NCBI RefSeq assembly: GCF_943734655.1
Contig: NC_071353.1
Coordinates: forward strand, 142,451,907 to 142,515,906
Direction: 5' to 3'
DNA length: 64,000 nucleotides
Source: Sabethes cyaneus
Lineage: Eukaryota > Arthropoda > Insecta > Diptera > Culicidae
The position numbers were made by a program, and so were the translations under genes. This document shows positions 25,001-36,986 of this stretch, piece after piece. The notes under the pieces are model-generated. The model ran no database searches, had not been told where the DNA came from, and saw only the letters and a list, made by a program, of their open reading frames with translations. Positions within the stretch are counted from its first letter, which is position 1. Each line of letters opens with the position of its first letter.

Positions 25001-26330
25001 TATAGAACCACCTGAGCTACCGGTTCAAAGCAACGACGACGGAGACGACGAGCGTGGAACGTGACCCGCCTAGCAGATTTGGTGGCTGAGCATTGGGTTT
25101 GCGTTTGTCACGCACCTAACGGAAGGATTTCTTTTTTTTTGTGTTTCGTGCGAAACATTTTATATTTTAAAACGCCACCCGTTCAGTTCAGTCTGCGTCT
25201 GCGGTGTTATTTAACCGTATAGTCAGTAGCAGTCAGTTCAGGTGCAGGTGGGATTATGCAAATTCGACGTCCCCAACAGCCACCGGTGTCACTGGTTGTT
25301 TCGCAACGCGAAAGTTGCAAATTGACGGTTACGGAAAGGCTCGAAAAGGAAAACACAATAGCATTTCCAGATTTTACTATTGTCAACACTCTTCAACTAA
25401 GTAGCAAGTAGTCGACAAACAACCTACAAATCTGATATAGATATACCTCTGCTCTAGGTATGCTGAAAGTTACGCAGCACAAAAAGCGCATTTACCGCAA
25501 ACAGCGCTACACTGCAAACGCAGAACTTCGGAAGGAGGCCGGTTTTATTCTCACGACTAATTGTTGCAAACGCTTATCGTGATTTTACCTTCTCCATAGG
25601 CCACCGCCGTCACCGTCGCTGCCGCCGTGTGCCGCCAACGCGGCCAGCTCAAAAAAAAATTTGATCTAAACGCTTAAACAGCGAAGGCTATTGTTTGCAC
25701 TGTACAGTACACACACACAGTGCATTTAGGTACTGGAAATCTAATCTCACTAGCTTAGCTTAGAGGAAAGACGGTTTTGTTTTGCTGAGAGTTCCTCCTA
25801 AATATGCAACGCTTACGTAAGGTTCAGGTCCGACAAACGATAACTTGTTTTAACAGCCAAGGTAGCATCGTTTTTTCTCGTGCTAGCTTTTGTCTGTTTC
25901 ATTCCGAATCGAATGAAACTTCACTAATCTGCTCATAGCTAGGCAGAATGCACAGAAGTTGAACTAAAGCTTCTTGTCATTAGCAATACCAACTTTGAAA
26001 GAATTTAGCTTTATTACTTTTTCCACACTCGTTATTCTAACCGTTCATCATAATAATATAAGAAAGTTTTTTTTTCCTTATTTAAAACCTTTTTAAGTTC
26101 CAGCTTTTGTAAGACCATTCATTAATTAAACAACAATGCGTTCAAATCTGTCGAAAACACGTGTTTTGAATAAATCACATTTACCTACTGTGGGGGTTGA
26201 ATACCCCTGGTACAGAATATCGCTTATCCCAGCACCAGAACATGTCTCGCGCAATATATCTCCTCGGCAGCAATACACTATGCTGTTGTTGCGACGAATT
26301 GTCTGGACAGTTCGGTGCATCACCGTGTCA
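22061..26330. other. non-coding stretch, possible host regulatory DNA
   Basis: No transposon protein and no convincing exon. GC- and CpG-richer patches (23380-23960 and 24120-24240), a GA run near 23055-23066 and small overlapping open frames are present. The sequence looks less decayed than the flanking transposons, so a distant host gene's 5' region is possible. A promoter candidate lies at 25163-25190. Confidence 0.4.
25161..25195 (+). promoter_or_regulatory. candidate TATA plus initiator promoter
   Basis: TATATTTTAAAAC at 25161-25173 is followed by TTCAGTTCAGTC, with two overlapping matches to the insect initiator TCAGTY. The A is at 25185 or 25190, a normal 22-28 bp downstream. No coding exon could be assigned, so the transcript would have to be non-coding or splice to a distant exon. 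Confidence 0.3.
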
Positions 26331-26349
26331 GCAATCATCTTCAATGTCA

Positions 26350-26442
26350 TGGTTCGGTACGATCATTGTTGAATGATGTGTATGGTTCGGTACGACCATA
26401 GATGAATTAAATTATTCGGTACGATCATTTTTGATGAAACAT
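26350..26442. repeat. alternating two-unit minisatellite, left half
   Basis: Units of about 30-33 bp begin with GGTTCGGTACGA. Type A continues TCATTGTTGAATGATG and type B continues CCATAGATGAATTAAATT. The order here is A, B, A. The array is interrupted at 26443 by the 1.1-kb element and resumes at 27586. Confidence 0.85.
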
Positions 26443-27585
26443 CCCAAGTAAAAATTCCAAGTTTTATTACGTTCGTATAGTGGTTTTCATGACCAATTTC
26501 ATAGAACCGCTAATAAAACTATGAGCTCCACCAGATCTTTCTGACCGCTATAAAACTGCTTAGTGACCAAGTGGTCCACTCTTCAGAATTTTTTCACAAC
26601 CTCTACAGGAATCAGGTTATAAACTCAAGTAGTCGTATCACGCTCTGCTGAAAGCAGCAATAAAACCGATTAAGCTTTCGCTGCTTGACAGCCACCGCCA
26701 TATTTTAATAAAGGTTTTCGCTTTTCGCTCTGGCAAAAGCTAAATATCAGTTCGTCTACTTTGTCAACTTAAAAATATATCCGTGAGCAGAAAAGTTAAA
26801 GTTGTACTGACATATCATTCTGAACGATTTAGTTTATAGCGACCATAATAAAATATCCCATAGTATAAATAATGAATTTTTGCGCAGTCTTAGTTCATTT
26901 TTAGCATGTGCGCATTATATTTTATCGTGCATATTGATCTGATAGGTTGGTAAAATCAACGCGCCATTAAAATTTTGCATTTTTCGAAAACTGGTTGGTT
27001 CAATAAAATAAAAATATTCAGTTAGTCAACCTCAATTTCTAGTAAAATCATTTTAGTTGCTTCCTGTGACAGGAAAACCGATTGATAATAACTTTCTTTC
27101 TGCAAAACACTTTGGTTAGATGAATTTTTGTTTGCAAGTCAAAACAAAATATTAGAATATGGCAATATGCAATACATTATCATAAAAAATAAAAAATTGA
27201 TTTTGGTGTTGAACTTCAGTATTCTTTATAATAGCAGCGAAAAAAACTGTTTGGTCAGGGTGTTATCGTTTTAATAGCTCTGTAAAACTAACAGATTTAT
27301 TGCGGTTTGACAAGCAGCCGCGATAAGATCAATTTTGATTGGTGAACCGTTTTGTATTGCAACGCTACAAGTTTATAAGAGACGTGGTGCAGCCAACCAG
27401 TTTTAACCGGGTAATAAAAGCAACCACAATAAATTTGCTTAATTAACAGTTTTATTATGGTTTTCTAACTAGCTCTAAGCGTGTGTTGGACTAATACCCT
27501 CTTGGTATTGCGCAATACCGCAATAAAACCTTTATAAAATTCAAGTAAAACTTGAATGAATAAAATTCAAGAATTGTTACTTGGG
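26443..27585. mobile_element. 1.1-kb non-autonomous DNA element with CCCAAGTAA termini
   Basis: It begins CCCAAGTAAAAATTC and ends GAATTGTTACTTGGG, an imperfect inverted repeat. The flanking dinucleotide AT is duplicated (26441-26442 and 27586-27587). Aligning the split minisatellite unit with intact neighbours shows exactly two extra bases, confirming the 2-bp duplication. It has no open frame above 60 codons. The termini match the 402-bp MITE at 16665. Superfamily not determined; a 2-bp duplication other than TA is unusual and fits, for example, ISL2EU-type elements. Confidence 0.85.
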
Positions 27586-27685
27586 ATATGATTCGGCACT
27601 ACCATAGATGAACTAAATGATTCGGTACGATCATTGGTGAATGAAGTATATGGTTCGGTACGACCATAGATATTTTTAATTTGGT
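27586..27685. repeat. alternating two-unit minisatellite, right half
   Basis: Continues the array as B, A, B. Units start at about 27589, 27620 and 27653, with GATTCGGCACTACC, GATTCGGTACGATC and GGTTCGGTACGACC. The strict A/B alternation across the insertion shows the array was one block before the element arrived. Confidence 0.85.
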
Positions 27686-27739
27686 GTAAATATTCGATTA
27701 CATAAAGTACGCGCCTACCGGATTAAGCTCTGTCTTCCT

Positions 27740-27865
27740 CTGTGGATTCTCGAAGACGGATGTAGCCGGATATGCTCAGCCGTCAACGAGGCCGCAACCG
27801 CGCTGACAGGCGAAGAAACCTCGAGTGCACGACTGGTTTAACGGGGAATACCAACAACGCAACTA
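27740..27865 (+). pseudogene. small RTE-like LINE fragment
   Basis: The plus strand reads SAVNEAATALTGEETSSA, then after a one-base shift WFNGEY. This matches the segment just after the endonuclease in the minus-strand copy at 17740-17820 (SAVNEAATAVLGVETSSA, WFDGEC). Only this piece is left. Confidence 0.65.
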
Positions 27866-28059
27866 TAATTATCTTTGAGGGATTTACGTTTAGTACCTTT
27901 TTTTACACCATGCCAATGCGTGATTTATTGCTGACTGCATTCTATTTGAGATCGTTTTGTCGTATAAATACCTAATTTACCTCTCACCCACCACCTCAAC
28001 GCATTTTTCAACAAATGTTTCCAGTAAATCGTCCACAACTAGTGACCACAAAGCGGAGA

Positions 28060-28703
28060 AAGAACTTTTCCTTAAGGACAGCCTTTTGTTGTTTTCATCG
28101 GTTGAGTTTCATTCCCAAGCGAGGAAGTAATTTCGCGATTTACCAGCATTGCCTTCATCCAATTCGTTCTGAAGATGTCAATGCCATGTTTTCTCATAGC
28201 TTCTCGCATTGATCTATGAGAAGCGTTGTCAAAAGCTCCGTCTATATCAAGGAAGAAGGCTGCCAGTGGGACTGCTTTTGTATCAATAGAATTCTCTAAC
28301 TTGCCGACTAACACGTTTAATGCATCTACTGTAGATTTATTGCTCTAAAACGCGAATTGAAATTTACTCAATGGAGCTTACTCTAAATGTATTGCTTTAA
28401 TGGAATAGTCGACAATATCTCCACGGTTTTTAAGAATATGGAATTCAGACTGATTAACCTAAACGCTTTCAGAAGTGTTCTGTCACGCTTTCCAGCTTTC
28501 GGCATGGTGTATGATTTAATATAAAACTGGCCCTAAGTATTTCTTTCAATAATAGGATAGTTAACTGCTTGCTCTTAAGCAGCATTACTGGCAAGGATTG
28601 TCCATTCTATTTTGGAATCAGTAAATATGGCCTTGACTATTTCATGAGCTTCTGGTTCAGCTTCATTAGTTCCTGGACCTGACAGGTCCGGAATTCCCAT
28701 CTG
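28060..28703 (-). pseudogene. LOA/R1-like LINE, RT part
   Basis: The minus strand carries a reverse transcriptase motif A region, AAFFLDIDGAFDNASH (28314-28072 frame), ending TTKGCP. An upstream frame has KFQFAF and VDALNVLVGKLEN. A further frame at 28703-28590 has GTNEAEPEAHEIVKAIF, the stretch that normally precedes the RT in LOA/R1/I-type LINEs. Stops and shifts separate them. Its upstream part continues at 29930-30250 beyond an inserted RTE-like element. Confidence 0.65.
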
Positions 28704-28715
28704 ATTATTGTTGAT

Positions 28716-29917
28716 CCAGGAGAAAATCGACGCTACTCTCCGGCGGCAGCAAGCACAACGCTCCGCATTATATTGGGGCAGATCAACGAATTCCAGGACT
28801 CCCTTCTGCTGGCGTTCGTTGACTTCGAAAATGCATTCGACCGACTCAACCACGAAAACATCTGGGGCGCACATAGGCGTAGAGGAGTTCCAGATAAGCT
28901 AGTCCTTCTCATCGAGGCTCAGTACAAGGCGTTCTCGTGCAAGGTTTTGCACGACGGCGTCTTGTCCCACCTTATAAGGGTTACTGCTGGCGTGAGACAG
29001 GGCTGCATTTTATCACCGCTTCTGTTTCTCATCGTTATGGATGAGATATTAGTTGAAGCAATTGACCGTAGACCAAATCGAGGATTGCCTTGGAATGATG
29101 GAGCAGCTAAATGACGTTGACCTAGCCGACGACATTGTCTTGCTCGCACAACGCCGAAACGATATGCAGAGCAAGTTAGATGATCTCTCCGAGAGCTCCC
29201 AGGCAGCAGGTCTCACAGTCAATGTAGTGAAAACTAAGTCTATGGTAGTGAACACAATTCCACCAACTTCGCAGTAGCGGGACAACAAGTTGAGCAGGTA
29301 GACGCCCCTTTCAATATCTTGGTAGCCAGACAACGCCCAATGGTGGTACCAAGACTGATATAGCCACACGGATCAGGAAGGCCAGGGGTGCCTTTGCAGG
29401 TCTGCGAAATATTTGGCGCTCAAACCAAATCACTCTACGTACAAAAACCCGAATCTTTAATTCAAACGTTAAATCCGTACTGCTGTATGCCAGCGAAACG
29501 TGGTGCGTCTCAGCGGAGACAACGCAAAAACTACAGGTATTCATTAACCGGTGCCTGCGATACATCATCCGTGCCTGGTGGCCTGATAACTGGATATCCA
29601 ATGAGGAACTCCATCGTCGGTGTCATCAACGTCCAGATAGCCACAGAAATTCGTAAACGTAGGTGGAAGTGGATCGGACACACCCTGAGGAAAGGAGCGA
29701 ACGAGGTTTGCAGAGAAGCAGTCGACTGGAATCCACAAGGACAGCGTAGAAGAGGCAGACGCAGAGGCTCATGGCGACGGAGCTTAGCCAACGACATCCC
29801 GGCTGTAGACGAGAACCCATCCTGGCGACAGGTAAAAGCCATGGCGGGTAACCGTCAGCAGTGGATGTCTCTGATGTCATCCCTTTTTTCTGCCGGACCG
29901 GCGGACATGGACACATA
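28716..29917 (+). pseudogene. RTE-like LINE, 5'-truncated, inserted with a 12-bp target duplication
   Basis: The RT reads LLLAFVDFENAFDRLNHENIW, VTAGVRQGCILSPLLF and, after a frame change near 29060, NDVDLADDIVLLAQRR. The C-terminal part has RKARGAFAGLRNIW and ETWCVSAETTQKLQ, then IATEIRKRRWKWIGHTLRKG and WNPQGQRRRGRRRGSWRRSL in another frame to 29918. The target duplication ATTATTGTTGAT is at 28704-28715 and 29918-29929, so the ends are exact. The N-terminal endonuclease is missing. The 3' end is GGACATGGACACATA, with no poly-A. A close copy in reverse lies at 48325-49230. Confidence 0.9.
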
Positions 29918-29929
29918 ATTATTGTTGAT

Positions 29930-30250
29930 GGGAAAAGATCCTGGGAAGTGTTTTTCCATCATCAGGCTTAGTGTTTCACTGGAATCACTAGTAAACGTAC
30001 CGCTTTCTTTTTCAAACTACCCAGCCCGTTGGTATGGTCTTTCCAGAGTACTTTTTGTAACCTAGCAACTGCAGGAGTGCTTTCAACCTGTTCGCACATC
30101 ATCCTTCAGCTTTTTCTACGCGATTTCTTAAGTTCTATGTTATATTTAGCTTGTATTCATTCCTATTTCTCGTTAACTTTTTTCCCCGTGTTGGGGACAT
30201 ACCACCGCGACCATTATTCTGATTTATTGTGGTGTGTCCTCTTTTAATCA
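29930..30250 (-). pseudogene. LOA/R1-like LINE, linker upstream of the RT
   Basis: The minus strand reads, over small frame changes, KKSRRKSWR, VARLQKVLWKDHTNGLGSL and LSLMMEKHFPGSFPST. This is the linker between endonuclease and RT in LOA/R1/I-type LINEs. It joins the 28703-28590 segment if the inserted RTE-like element and one copy of its duplication are removed. Confidence 0.6.
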
Positions 30251-33200
30251 GTGAGCTATCAAAGTTTGATGAACCACCTCAACTACTGTCGGCATTTATC
30301 CCAATCAGATGAAGCATTTCGTATGAAATTCATCACCTGATTAGGAGCAGCATTCCTAATATCGCAGGGCTGAATACTGCTTCATTTAGAAATTAAGAAA
30401 GGTATAGGTCCCAATTGGTATTTTTGAGATTTCTACATCTTGTTGTCTCCAGCCAGCAAGGTCTGCGCCACCAAGCCTCTGTTTCGCCGGAGGTCCAACG
30501 AACCTTGAAAGGGCCCTCCGTCCCCGTCGGCATACGACTCTGATCTCCACCAAGGTTGCTCGTATCCCGGTTGATACTTCGAGGAGATAAGAACAGGAGT
30601 GGCTGAATAAGAAGCTATGACCAACTGTAGGGTTACGTTTAACCCAAACGGAAATTATTGCGGGCAAATGCCAAACCCAACCAAAACATTTGGCGACCAT
30701 AAAATACTCTGAGCTTCAGCACCATCCGGCAAAGCTTTTATTAAAATATCAATCAATCCCTTTTTTGTCCATCAAAGAAAACGAAGCTTCGGCTTGATGG
30801 CTTTTCAAATGACCATTTTGACGATTTTGCTGGAACACTTTTTCCTATGTTTCGCTCCGAAAATATAATTTCACTTTTACACAAGATCAAGAAAAAAGTC
30901 TGCTTGCGTGCGCAGTTTGCTTCGATCAACAACCGGATGAACACAAGGGCTTCATTTGCTCCTATTTGACAGCATTTATAATAGTAGCAAAATCGATTCA
31001 TTCCTGGTTAATTAATGGACTAGCTCTTTGAATTTGAGCAGCAAAGTTGCATTAATTTTGGTCAACGTAAGAAACGTTGAGAAGGTTGTAGGTAATCGTA
31101 CTCATATCGTTTAAGTTGGTTTGAATTTAGGACAAAATAATGTATAATGAACGCGGGTTTGTGCAACAGAATTCGGTAGTAAAATTCATATCCAAAGCGA
31201 AGATAAATGGAACGATTTCGCAACTCAAGATATTTTTTTACCGACGTACTGATAAAGCACATTAAATTTACAACAGCGCTATAAAGCGTAAAAATACAAA
31301 CAACACAACCTTCGGGATCTTTCCATAAACGCGCGGAACGTTCTTGACTATGTTCCCAGGTAGAGAAAAAACTGCGTTAATCAACTCATGCCTTATCACG
31401 CTTGCCACATCAAATTCTATCGATTTTCTTATCGTGCAGTGAGGCTTTTGGTTTATCGCATCGACCTTTTATACTATAAAAGGCCCAGCTATCGACTGAA
31501 ATCTGACTAAGTCTTTCATGCGCAATTCGTCTAATAATTAGCCGGTTAGAAAGCGTGTTCAAATATAGTTGCACCTTGAGCTACTTTAGTTAGTTACTTA
31601 GTTGCTCCGGATTTTCACGTTTAATCGCAAACGGATTTCCTCACGACGCACGGTCGTCATACGTGTGATAAGTCGGTCGGAATTGGATAACAAAACAAAA
31701 TAATACCCAAACCCGATGTTCTACTAAAGATAGCTAGAGTCTGCTGTTGCTCTAGAGCGTTACAGTAAGCCCGGTCGCAACTGACCTCACCAAATAACTG
31801 ATATTGAATATCATACTTATAGAAAAGTATTCACATTTTCCATTTTGGTGTTTTGAGCTCACTGAACTTATTCCAGTTTTGCACAAGCTCGTGCAAAGCT
31901 CAACCAAAGCAAATTCTCGATAAGTCGCAAAAACGGAAAACATTTCGATAACAATATGGTGCGGTGCACAGTCACTACCCTGCAACAACCTACAAGACGT
32001 AATAATTTCTCGTGTGTTCTGTCTGGCAATCCATCACCCACCGAGAGCCGAGGCGGTGGTGGGAACCACAGGTCACAGCGGAAAGGTTGCTATCGCACAT
32101 TTGCTACCGTCTGTCATCGTCGTCGTCTTTGACAACAAAACGTGGGTGGGTGTATGTCAATAAATACCCATCAACCGGTTTTCAACAATTCATTGACAAA
32201 TGAAGCCATCAATCAGCCAACAAACCAATCCTTTCCGCTGCCGCACTGAACGGGGCCGGCCGGTCGGTAATTTGAGAACTCATCGTTGCCCGATTATGGC
32301 CTCAGTTTCGGACCTGAGCGAGCACGTGGGTGTCAATGTGAACAAAATCGCTGTCTAACTTCATAACGAGCTTTTAATTAAAATGTTCCTCCGTACAACA
32401 CGGTATGGCATGGGAAGTGGGTTTTTAATTGTACTGTGTCCTACAATGTTGCTTATCTCAATCGTACCTAATGGAAGTCAGCCAACGTTGATGACATGCA
32501 AACTTGCGTTTGGAAACATCCTTCCAACGATGATCCGTGCCTAATGCTGTCAGTTAGATATTTGGTGGCTTTGTCAAGTCACATCGCCAGTCACAAAATT
32601 TCGATTGTCATTCATAAATAACCTCCCAGTTTCAGTCAGTTGTTTGCTAGTTTGCGACTGCTACTAGCGGTTTCGGTTGGCCGGTCATTCTGTTTGGCAT
32701 GCCTACGTAATACGAGTGAATGACAAAAGTTTGCCAAATTAAGTTCCGCCACAGTTCCAGTTCCGATGTTTCCTGCTGAAGTCACTTTTAACAGGTGTTC
32801 GGTTATCTGACGACCGGCCTTAGTCGTGGTGTAGCGCGCTAAATAAAGTGCTTTGGACTTATTAGGCTTTCTTCCACACGAAGGGAGGTAATTGTGCAGT
32901 GCGTTAACCTCAATTGTTATTTGTTTTGACTAACGATTATGGTTCTGGGCACACTCGAAGTTATGCCAGACTTGACAAGCAATTTCTTTGATGTACCTAC
33001 TACTTACATTGGTTAGCTGTAAATTGTTTTTTGATTGAGGCCCACTGTGAGTTGAGTCACACGTGCATTAGTCAGCCTTAGCTTGTCAAGCTGAACGATT
33101 ATTTCCCGGAGATGGTTGAACCGATTTGTCAGCATGTAGTTGTGCCGATTTCGTTTATTCAACCTGTTTTAACACTGGATGAACAAATTGGATTCATTTG

Positions 33201-34990
33201 CTCCTATTTGACCGTACTAGCTGGGAAACTGAATGAACCAAAATCATGATACAAATATGTCAACAAATTTTTTACTTGTTATGTGGTATCCATTAGCAAC
33301 GGGCGTAACCGTTTGAATGAATATCTTATAGTGAACTCGTTATATCTGAGATGCCTTTGTTCATTTATTAAGTTAACAATCGAATTTTATATTCAAAGTG
33401 AAAAACTCAATTACATGACACAACAACAGAGCTATTACCCTGCGTGCAAAGTTTCAAGGAAAGCAAATAGCAACGTGGCGGCCGGGGGGCGCCAAGATAG
33501 CACAAACTACTCTGCTGAGGACCATTAAAGTTGACGCTCAAGAATACTAGTTGCAGTACATGCTCACAAGTCTAGTTGTGCCACATCCTATAGGTATACG
33601 ACAGTAGCTGACTGATGTCTCTTATCAGCGCTGCAGGCTTGGAAAAACAAGTTCCAACTACTGCGTCTTATCATCGCCCAGGTGGGCGCCGATACCATTC
33701 TTTCGGTATAGTTTACTTTCAATAGCACCCAAAGCAAAGCAGCCACAAAACAAATTTGTTCACGCGAGTTTGTTTTAGGTGTTTGAGTAGGTAAATATTT
33801 TGCACTGTTCAATTGTGCGGTAAAATGTTTCAAGTTTGTAAATTTGTTTATTCTGACAGCTGCGTGGCGCCCCGAAGCAAGTCACGTCGCCTTGACCGGT
33901 TTCTTGCCTTTTTTCCCCTTATAGAAGGTCAGATAGTGAACACTCTGATTGGTGGCGTTTATTTCAAGGTTTAAGTTTTTAAGCGATAAAAATAAACCTG
34001 CAAGAGTGGAAGCGGAAGGTTCTCTTATCAGTTTCCACTAAGTAGAGGTAGTGAAGGCCACGAAGACAAATTGTTGCTTTGAATTTAAAGTTACCCATAG
34101 TTTGCGGTTATTGTTTAGTTAGCGGCGTGATTTATGTGCTGCCACCACGCTGCCAACCAGGGCCAAACTAGTCCGAAGATTTTGCAAACTAGATGTCCGC
34201 GGTGGAACATAACACCGCACACCGTCGTCGATCGTAGAAACGAACAATAAAACCGGACAGGAGTGGAAAACAACCGCTTGCGTTATGTGGGTAGGCAGGA
34301 GCCTCTTTATGATCTATTAAAAAACGTTTGACGAAAAGCACGCTTCACTGTCCACACACAAAATTGACTCTATTTAGCAACAACCGATGCAACGCTGATT
34401 ATTACCTCCAGCGTACAATGTCAAAGCTTTACGAGTTTTGACGCAGTAAAATGTGCCATTTAAAGGATGGAGCACTAATGAAACATGAACGAGCATTTTG
34501 ATTAATTATTTCAATGAACTACGGGAATGAGAGGAGTAAGTAGATTAGGTCTATTGGGCACTTAGAGAAAACCCAAATTTAAACCACATACTGTTGAAAG
34601 AATACTTTTGCTGTACTGACTGTTACAATTTTGATTGACTGTGCAGCTTTGCGAAAAGAAACATCTTGTTTCGCTGACCACATAAAATGGGTGAGCAGTG
34701 ATGTGAAGTGATAGAACATAAATTACGAACGCTCACGTGAAAACATCAACTACGAACGATACACAACTAAGTCCTTACGAACAACAGATGTCGGGTTTGG
34801 AGACATCTAACCTCCGTGGATCCGTCCGTTGGCGATCGCCTACGAGGTAAGGAATTTTGCTGGTGAATTTCAACAGCTTGCCAGGGTCGTTGGTGTTTCA
34901 TGGAGATTTTTATGGGAAACCTGTTTCTGGTTCATGTCTTGCACGCAGGAACATCACTGCAAATTGCAAATTGGCCTTTGCTGTTTGACA
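30251..34990. other. non-coding stretch, no recognisable gene
   Basis: Mostly AT-rich sequence with short chance frames. A GC-richer segment at 30430-30625 could be 5' material of the LOA/R1-like LINE but no motif is certain. GC-rich segments near 32030-32280 and 33460-33510 resemble ordinary host intergenic or intronic DNA. A strong TATA candidate lies at 31475. Confidence 0.4.
31475..31510 (+). promoter_or_regulatory. candidate TATA-box core promoter
   Basis: TATAAAAGG at 31475-31483 is a full-strength TATA box, with ATCTGACTAAG about 26-30 bp downstream. A short ATG frame begins at 31519 but stops after seven codons, so a coding transcript would need an early intron. No exon was identified. 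Confidence 0.3.
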
Positions 34991-35024
34991 GTTAAGCTCC
35001 CGTTTCAACTGCAGTAACTGCAGT

Positions 35025-35868
35025 GTGGGTCGATCAAAGCATCTTACGTTCAAGAAAAAGATTAAAATCAAAGCCTACCGTGATGCAGGCGTCTCTAACA
35101 GAGCACTGGGATGGAATATTTTTCGAGAACTCACGGCTGTTTGGAAGCTACCTGAAAAAATTGCGATAAATTTAGCCGTATCTAGAGACGTGGTGGAAAG
35201 AACAGGAAGCCAAAATTGCCGTGACCCAGAAAAGAGTAGCATCACAAATTTGTACAGAGTTGGAACTTCCGGACACTACACGTCGAGTACAACAATTTCT
35301 CCCAAGCAAAAAGTATATCTCTTGAACCGGTGAATGAAAGAATGTTGTTTCTCCAGATAGGCCGAATGGCTGGGTACGTTTGCGCAATTATCTGGAAGTT
35401 ACGATGAGCAGGAACTATGGTGGACATGTACTGAGGAGATTTTTCCTTTAAAGGAAGGCTTCCTTTGGCATGCATTACAACGAAAATAAAGCCGAAGGAT
35501 TACGCAGAAATGCTGGAGCAAAAGCAAAGCCATGGGTATAAACGTCCTGTTGAGAACTTGACCCTTCTTTATCGACAGATTTCGCAGCCGGCTATTAGAG
35601 TACAGGACAATTACGGGACTAGTGCAACGATCCTACTGACTCTATCTAGCAAGCACCGCCTAGCTGAGATTCGAGCATACGAACACTGGCTTGTTAGGCC
35701 AACATCGTACCCCAAAACTAACTGGGCTGGAAATGCTGGAGATAAACTTGATTAAACACGGCGAGGCATTGATGGGTCCAGACTTTGTTTTCCAGTAAGA
35801 TAATGCTGCAATCCACAACTCAAAACTAACAAAACAGTGGTTTCCCGATCAGGATGCCAGCTCTTGGT
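35025..35868 (+). pseudogene. Tc1/mariner-type transposase, dead
   Basis: The first frame (35025-35333) reads MGRSKHLTF-like then IKIKAYRDAGVSNRALG, the N-terminal helix-turn-helix of Tc1-type transposases; its first codon is GTG where ATG is expected. Later islands (LPLACITTKIKPKDYAEMLE at 35453-35515, then DNAAIHNSKLTKQWFPDQDA near 35800-35860) belong to the DDE catalytic domain, around the second Asp. The C-terminal third and the 3' terminal repeat are missing: sequence switches to a BEL remnant at about 35870. Several frameshifts and stops. Normal length is about 340 residues. Confidence 0.75.
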
Positions 35869-35869
35869 T

Positions 35870-36465
35870 ATACATTCGTTTTATAACATATTATGTTTGC
35901 GGAAACAAGTTTTATATGTCGAGACTCGAGATAAAGGATTGCAAGTCGTCCGAAAATTGTTACGCCGACGTCCAGAAGCGCAAGTTTAACCGCAGGTCGC
36001 TCGTAGATATTGGATGGAATCCTCACCGTTGCACTGCGTACTTGACCGTTCTTACGGTTGATCTCCACTACTCGTCCCTTGAGCCACGAGTTCCGAGACA
36101 GATTGGTGTACGGCACAAAGGACTTAGAACTCAATAAGACATGATTGGGAGTCAACGCTTCACTCTCACTGTCCTCGATAAGCACATTTGTTCCTCAGCA
36201 CTTCGTCCGTCGGCAATCTAGGAAGTTTCACGTTGTATAGCGTCTTTTTCACGGATTACTCCAACCTCTCCCAACTTCCTCCTATGTGAATGAAGGCTAC
36301 TTGGCGGTAAAAAGGTCCATTTAGTGGTCGGTGCTACGATGTTTTCCAACAATTTTTTTGGTCCATTTCGCGTAGAACTTCGCACAGCTTCGTCCTGCTC
36401 CAACGAAATTTGTTCCTCGATCGCTGCAAATCTCAATAGGTGTTCCCCGTCGGGTTTCAAAGTAC
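35870..36465 (-). pseudogene. BEL/Pao pol remnant, C-terminal part
   Basis: The minus strand reads ALTPNHVLLSS, LKGRVVEINRKNGQVRSATVR and ERPAVKLALLDVG, which align in order with the end of the intact BEL pol at about 41340-41700 (LTPNHFLLGSS, KGRIIAVNQSKDGQVRSAVV, ERPATKLAILDV). It ends abruptly beside the Tc1 remnant. Confidence 0.8.
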
Positions 36466-36911
36466 GGGCGCAAGGCCATAATACAAGAGCTGCTAGTGAG
36501 CGAGAGAATGGTTTCTATATGAACAGCACGTACTACCAGGCATGCAACGAGCACGTCCCACCTCTTTTCGGTACGTCTTCCAACTACAACTTGCATGGGA
36601 CCAAAATAGTCAATTCCGACATAAGAGAACGGTGGCGAATATGCAGCGAGCCACCCCAGTGGATAGTCCGCCATGAAGGGTTGTTGCGAATTGGCACCGG
36701 CGTTCTTGCACTGCTGGCGTTCTCGGCGAACTTTGTAGCAGATTCTTCGTAGCTTCGCCAGCAGAATGGGTTTGGCAGTCGATGCATCGATGAACTGGCA
36801 GCCAGCCACGCACTTCGATCTCGTCGGTGAAAGGCGACAGCCTGTAGATTGAGCTGCTTTCGGAGTCGGTGCTCGTCTAACTGCAGTGGTCGTCTCGGGA
36901 TACGTCAGCAA
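36321..36911 (-). pseudogene. BEL/Pao pol remnant, integrase core
   Basis: Minus-strand open frame with a CYKVRRERQQCKNAGA zinc-binding remnant, then YVGIDYFGPMQVVVGRRTEKRW and ICSDRGTNFVGAG, carrying the first two acidic residues of the DDE integrase core. It matches the intact pol (GVDYFGPINVVVGRR, YSDRGTNF). The third catalytic residue lies past a frame change. Confidence 0.85.
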
Positions 36912-36986
36912 CGAAATTTCTTCGCTGAACGCGCCTCGCTCTCCGCTGCTGCGAGTTCCATCTGACTGAGCACTCCAGTAGACAAA

